DNA from: VMCP01 sp964592635
GTDB taxonomy: Bacteria > Bacteroidota > Bacteroidia > NS11-12g > UBA955
Reading direction: 5' to 3'
DNA length: 9,678 nt
Assembly (NCBI GenBank): GCA_964592635.1
Contig: CAZQFZ010000087.1
Span: 1-9,678, forward strand
Below, one piece after another: positions 6,933 through 9,678 of the stretch. The notes beneath the pieces are model-generated. The model was not told where the DNA came from and searched no databases. It saw only the letters and a program-made list of their open reading frames with translations. Positions within the stretch are counted from its first letter, which is position 1. Each line of letters begins with the position of its first letter. The translations under genes were made by a program, and so were the position numbers.

Positions 6933-6960
6933 TCCGTAAAATTGAAAATTTAATTACGGA
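6933..6960. promoter_or_regulatory. Conserved dyad TCCGTAA-N14-TTACGGA in the divergent promoter region
   Basis: TCCGTAA (6933-6939) and TTACGGA (6954-6960) repeat the dyad of 4722-4749 with an identical 14-base gap. The centre, about 6946, is about 57 bases from paralogue B's start and about 60 from the predicted start of the DUF5686 transcript. It could therefore be a shared operator; this is inferred from position alone. Confidence 0.5.
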
Positions 6961-6994
6961 TTTCTACTAAATCCCTAAAATCATCCAAATCATT

Positions 6995-7002
6995 TACCTT
7001 TG
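6995..7002 (+). promoter_or_regulatory. -7 promoter box of the DUF5686 gene
   Basis: TACCTTTG fully matches TAnnTTTG and ends 10 bases before ATG 7013, giving a very short leader. No clear -33 TTG is seen 17-23 bases upstream, so an activator may be needed. Confidence 0.6.
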
Positions 7003-7012
7003 TGTTTGCCCC

Positions 7013-9550
7013 ATGAAGTTTGTGCTTAAATATTTATCGCTTGTTTCATTTTTTCTCTTTTGGGAGACGGGAATCGCGTTTTCTCAAACTCAGAACTCCT
7101 ATCCCAAGAGAATAAAAATCCAAGTGTATGAAGCGGAAACCCAAGACCCCGTTCCATTTGCAACCGTACATTGGACCGGAAGTAATATGGGTTTTCAAAC
7201 CGATTTCGATGGTAAAATCAACACCATCATTACCCAATGTTATTCCGATTCTCTTCGTTTTATTTTCGGGGGATTGATAACACAAACTGTTTATATCGAC
7301 ACAACGCTTACCCTAATTGAAAAAACCATACTCCTCAAACGCGAAATTCTCAAAACCCAAGAAGTAACTATCTCTTTAGGAGTTAACCCTGCAATGAAAT
7401 GGGTGGAACTTGCCATTGCAAACAGAGAAAAAAATAATCCTGATGAAATGGTAAATTATCAATGCGAAGTATTCGCAAAAACCATTTTATCGGTAAACAA
7501 TTTGTCTAAACGTATTGAACGACTCAAAGTTGGTCGACAAATAAACGCCCTTTTCGACACCCTTGAATACTTAACAGGTGATACGGAAAAAGCAGTTCTT
7601 CCCGTATTCTTCTCTACTACCCTAAGCAAATATTACCACCAAAAGTCATCCATTTTAGAACGTGAAGATATCCTTGCCACGCGGGTTCGTGGTGTTGGAA
7701 TTACCGATGGAAGTACCGCTTCACAATTAACAGGGAGCTCATTTGCGCGTTATAATGTTTACCGAAATCGACTTCAATTGCTGGGAAAAGGAATCGTATC
7801 GCCCATTGCAGATGTTGCTCCATTGTTTTATAATTACAAACTCATCGATGTAGATAAAACCCATGATTTGAGATGGTTTGTTGTGAAAATATCCCCAAAA
7901 AACAAAAACGATATTCTATTCAACGGGATAATTTGGATTGAAGAAAACACTGGAGCAATTACACGACTGAACTTAGAAATCAATGATGCATCACAAATTA
8001 ATTTCTTGGATCGGTTACGAATAACCCAAGAATTTGGACCTTCCAACATTAATAAACTACCATATGTGCTCGTGAATTCAAGATCTTTGGTGGATCTCTC
8101 TGAGTTCTCTAAAGAAAGTTTGGGAGTGTTGGCAACCAATGTCATTACCTACAGAAATTACACCTCGTTACCGGATTTTTCTGCCGGATTTTTTGACCAA
8201 GCGGTAGTAGTGGCTGCCGATGCTCTGAATAAATCCGACTCCTTTTGGTATGAATCGGCCCACATCAAACCCAATATTTTTGAACAAAAAGTAGTCGATA
8301 AAATTGAAGCTGTACGCGATATTCCCACCATCGACCGCAGCGCCAAGGCACTAAATTTTTTGATGAGTGGATACTATTCAGGTAAAAACTGGAAAGTAGA
8401 TTTGGGGCCTTACTATTATTTGGCCTTGTTAAACCCATTGGAAGGGTTCCGAACCCGTTGGGGATTCAGAACTTCCAATAATTTTTCAAAAACCTGGCAA
8501 TTTGAAGCCTTTGGTGCTTATGGTTTCAAAGACCAACGATTCAAATACGGTGCAAACATCACCTGGTATAGAAATATTAAAAAAGGAGAGAAAATCAAAT
8601 TTTCGAGAACCGAAGACACCGAGCTGCTTGGATTCGTTGATAATGAAAACATGACATCCGGTGATGCACTAATTCTCGCATTGAACATGTTCTTTAGCAA
8701 TAGTTTAGCCTATTCGAAAAACACCTATTTCAGCTATCAAAGAGATATTATTAGAGGATTGGATTTCAATGTTAAATTCAGTCATAGAATCTATGATCTG
8801 CCTTATGACCAACGTTTTAAATTGGGTTGGTTAGAAACGGCACATGCCGATAACATTTCAACGCATCTTAACAATGTTCTTATCTCGCTCCGACTTACTT
8901 ATGAACCTCAAGTTTTTTATGTAATTAACGATAATCGCCGATCGAATTGGGCTACTCCTGGTCCCAAATACACCCTTACTTACCAGAAAGCAATACCCCA
9001 AATTTTCGGCAGTCAACACAGTTATTCCAAACTAAGTTTCAATTTCACTCATACCTATATTTGGTCGGTTGGAGGCAGAACTCAATATAAAATTTCAGCC
9101 AATAAAATTTTTGGTTCCGTACCATTCCCTTTATTGAACATCCCGCTTGGAAACCAATCATTTGTTTACAATGCACGAGCTTTCAATCAAATGTACTTAT
9201 TTGAATTCGTTACCGACCAAAACATCGAACTCATTTCTGAACATCATTTCAATGGATTCTTTTTTAATCGAATTCCTTTGTTGAACCGTTTGGGATGGAG
9301 GGAAGTGATATCAGCTAAAATGATTGAAGGGTATCTATCCAATCAAAACCAGCAACTTTTACCCGTAGAAATTCAAAAACAAAACCATATTGTACCCATC
9401 AAATCTCTGAATTTCGTGCCATACATTGAAACTGGTGTAGGAGTAGAGAACATTTTTAAATTCATCCGAGTGGATGCTATTTGGAGATTATCGCATCAAA
9501 GCGTTGGACATAATTTCGGGTTCAAAGTTTCATCCTATCTCGAATTTTAA
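7013..9550 (+). CDS. DUF5686 / carboxypeptidase-regulatory-like outer-membrane beta-barrel protein
   Basis: An 845-residue protein of normal length for the Bacteroidota DUF5686 family. Signal peptide at 1-24 with cleavage near AFS|Q. Residues about 33-120 form a carboxypeptidase-D regulatory-like (CarbopepD_reg_2) beta sandwich, with PVPFATVHWTGSNMGFQTDFDGK (46-68 in two parts: PVPFATV and TDFDGK are the key marks). The family hallmark follows at about 244-275, RYNVYRNRLQLLGKG then VSPIADVAPLFYNY. The C-terminal half is rich in alternating aromatic strands and ends in FKVSSYLEF with a terminal Phe, as expected for an outer-membrane barrel. Its biochemical role is not established; an envelope or uptake function is inferred from location. 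It is divergent from paralogue B and is monocistronic within the window. ATG 7013 starts the signal peptide and sits just after a -7 box. Confidence 0.9.
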   Translation: MKFVLKYLSLVSFFLFWETGIAFSQTQNSYPKRIKIQVYEAETQDPVPFATVHWTGSNMGFQTDFDGKINTIITQCYSDSLRFIFGGLITQTVYIDTTLTLIEKTILLKREILKTQEVTISLGVNPAMKWVELAIANREKNNPDEMVNYQCEVFAKTILSVNNLSKRIERLKVGRQINALFDTLEYLTGDTEKAVLPVFFSTTLSKYYHQKSSILEREDILATRVRGVGITDGSTASQLTGSSFARYNVYRNRLQLLGKGIVSPIADVAPLFYNYKLIDVDKTHDLRWFVVKISPKNKNDILFNGIIWIEENTGAITRLNLEINDASQINFLDRLRITQEFGPSNINKLPYVLVNSRSLVDLSEFSKESLGVLATNVITYRNYTSLPDFSAGFFDQAVVVAADALNKSDSFWYESAHIKPNIFEQKVVDKIEAVRDIPTIDRSAKALNFLMSGYYSGKNWKVDLGPYYYLALLNPLEGFRTRWGFRTSNNFSKTWQFEAFGAYGFKDQRFKYGANITWYRNIKKGEKIKFSRTEDTELLGFVDNENMTSGDALILALNMFFSNSLAYSKNTYFSYQRDIIRGLDFNVKFSHRIYDLPYDQRFKLGWLETAHADNISTHLNNVLISLRLTYEPQVFYVINDNRRSNWATPGPKYTLTYQKAIPQIFGSQHSYSKLSFNFTHTYIWSVGGRTQYKISANKIFGSVPFPLLNIPLGNQSFVYNARAFNQMYLFEFVTDQNIELISEHHFNGFFFNRIPLLNRLGWREVISAKMIEGYLSNQNQQLLPVEIQKQNHIVPIKSLNFVPYIETGVGVENIFKFIRVDAIWRLSHQSVGHNFGFKVSSYLEF

Positions 9551-9576
9551 TTCTGGTATTTCTCATAAAACTAAAA

Positions 9577-9616
9577 AAATTATTTTATTTAGACTGATTT
9601 TTTAATAAAATAATTT
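9577..9616. terminator. AT-only hairpin after the DUF5686 gene, possible terminator
   Basis: AAATTATTTTATT (9577-9589) and AATAAAATAATTT (9604-9616) form a perfect 13-bp stem with a 14-base loop ending in six T. It begins 27 bases after the stop. The stem has no G or C and no T tract follows it, so termination strength is uncertain. Bases 9617-9678 hold no gene I can support. Confidence 0.4.
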
Positions 9617-9678
9617 ATCCAAGATCAGTGCTGTCCCGTTGTAATTAGAAGAGAATCAATTGGTTAGAGAAATTTGAA

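Larger units (their letters stand above)
6149..6973 (-). repeat. Duplicated segment, copy B (lipoprotein gene plus upstream region)
   Basis: This is the partner of 3941-4762. The upstream 84 bases align without gaps, including the -7 box, the dyad and an identical 23-base edge at 6951-6973. Beyond it the sequence becomes the promoter of the divergent gene. The two copies are in direct orientation about 2.2 kb apart with GH53 between them. Confidence 0.8.

Noticed and set aside
7834..8145. 103-codon minus-strand ORF within the DUF5686 gene
   Set aside because: It is fully antisense to a well-supported gene and has no recognisable features; the same holds for 7046-7285, 8158-8346 and 8518-8700.

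Overview
The window looks like part of a Bacteroidota chromosome, most likely from the Flavobacteriales/Sphingobacteriales side. The evidence is low GC by eye, several perfect TAnnTTTG (-7 type) Bacteroidota promoter boxes, a DUF5686-type outer-membrane protein, N-terminal lipoboxes of the SCG/SCQ kind, and a large secreted Asp-box (BNR) protein of the sort often exported by type IX secretion. I cannot resolve the genus. No RNA genes, CRISPR array or complete insertion sequence is visible.

Layout. (1) 1-2406, minus strand: the first 802 codons of a large secreted Asp-box/VPS10-sortilin-like beta-propeller protein. Its 3' end lies beyond base 1. (2) 2484-3832, plus strand: a two-gene operon of an SPFH/paraslipin (QmcA-like) membrane protein and an NfeD-like partner, overlapping by ATGA. 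It ends at a strong hairpin (3868-3915) shared with the convergent gene that follows. (3) 3941-6889, minus strand: three genes read in the order lipoprotein paralogue B (6889-6149), GH53 endo-beta-1,4-galactanase lipoprotein (5991-4861), lipoprotein paralogue A (4678-3941). The two paralogues are about two-thirds identical by eye and align without a gap until the last residues. Their upstream regions are also homologous for about 85 bp. (4) 7013-9550, plus strand: a DUF5686/carboxypeptidase-regulatory-like outer-membrane beta-barrel protein, divergent from paralogue B. (5) 9551-9678: a non-coding tail with an AT-only hairpin.

How the parts may work together. SPFH plus NfeD is a well-known membrane-quality/microdomain pair. 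The GH53 enzyme keeps both catalytic glutamates and probably cuts beta-1,4-galactan or type I arabinogalactan at the cell surface. No SusC/SusD pair lies beside it, so this is not a standard polysaccharide utilisation locus within the window.

The most unusual part is the duplicated unknown lipoprotein bracketing GH53. Each copy has an N-terminal lipobox and three C-terminal membrane helices. Each also carries a perfect TAGTTTTG box only four bases before its ATG and, further upstream, a conserved dyad TCCGTAA-N14-TTACGGA. In the second copy this dyad sits almost midway between the paralogue B promoter and the divergent DUF5686 promoter, so one regulator could serve both. This regulatory reading is inference. 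Intergenic stretches are all shorter than 200 bases; 4763-4860 holds nothing I can support.
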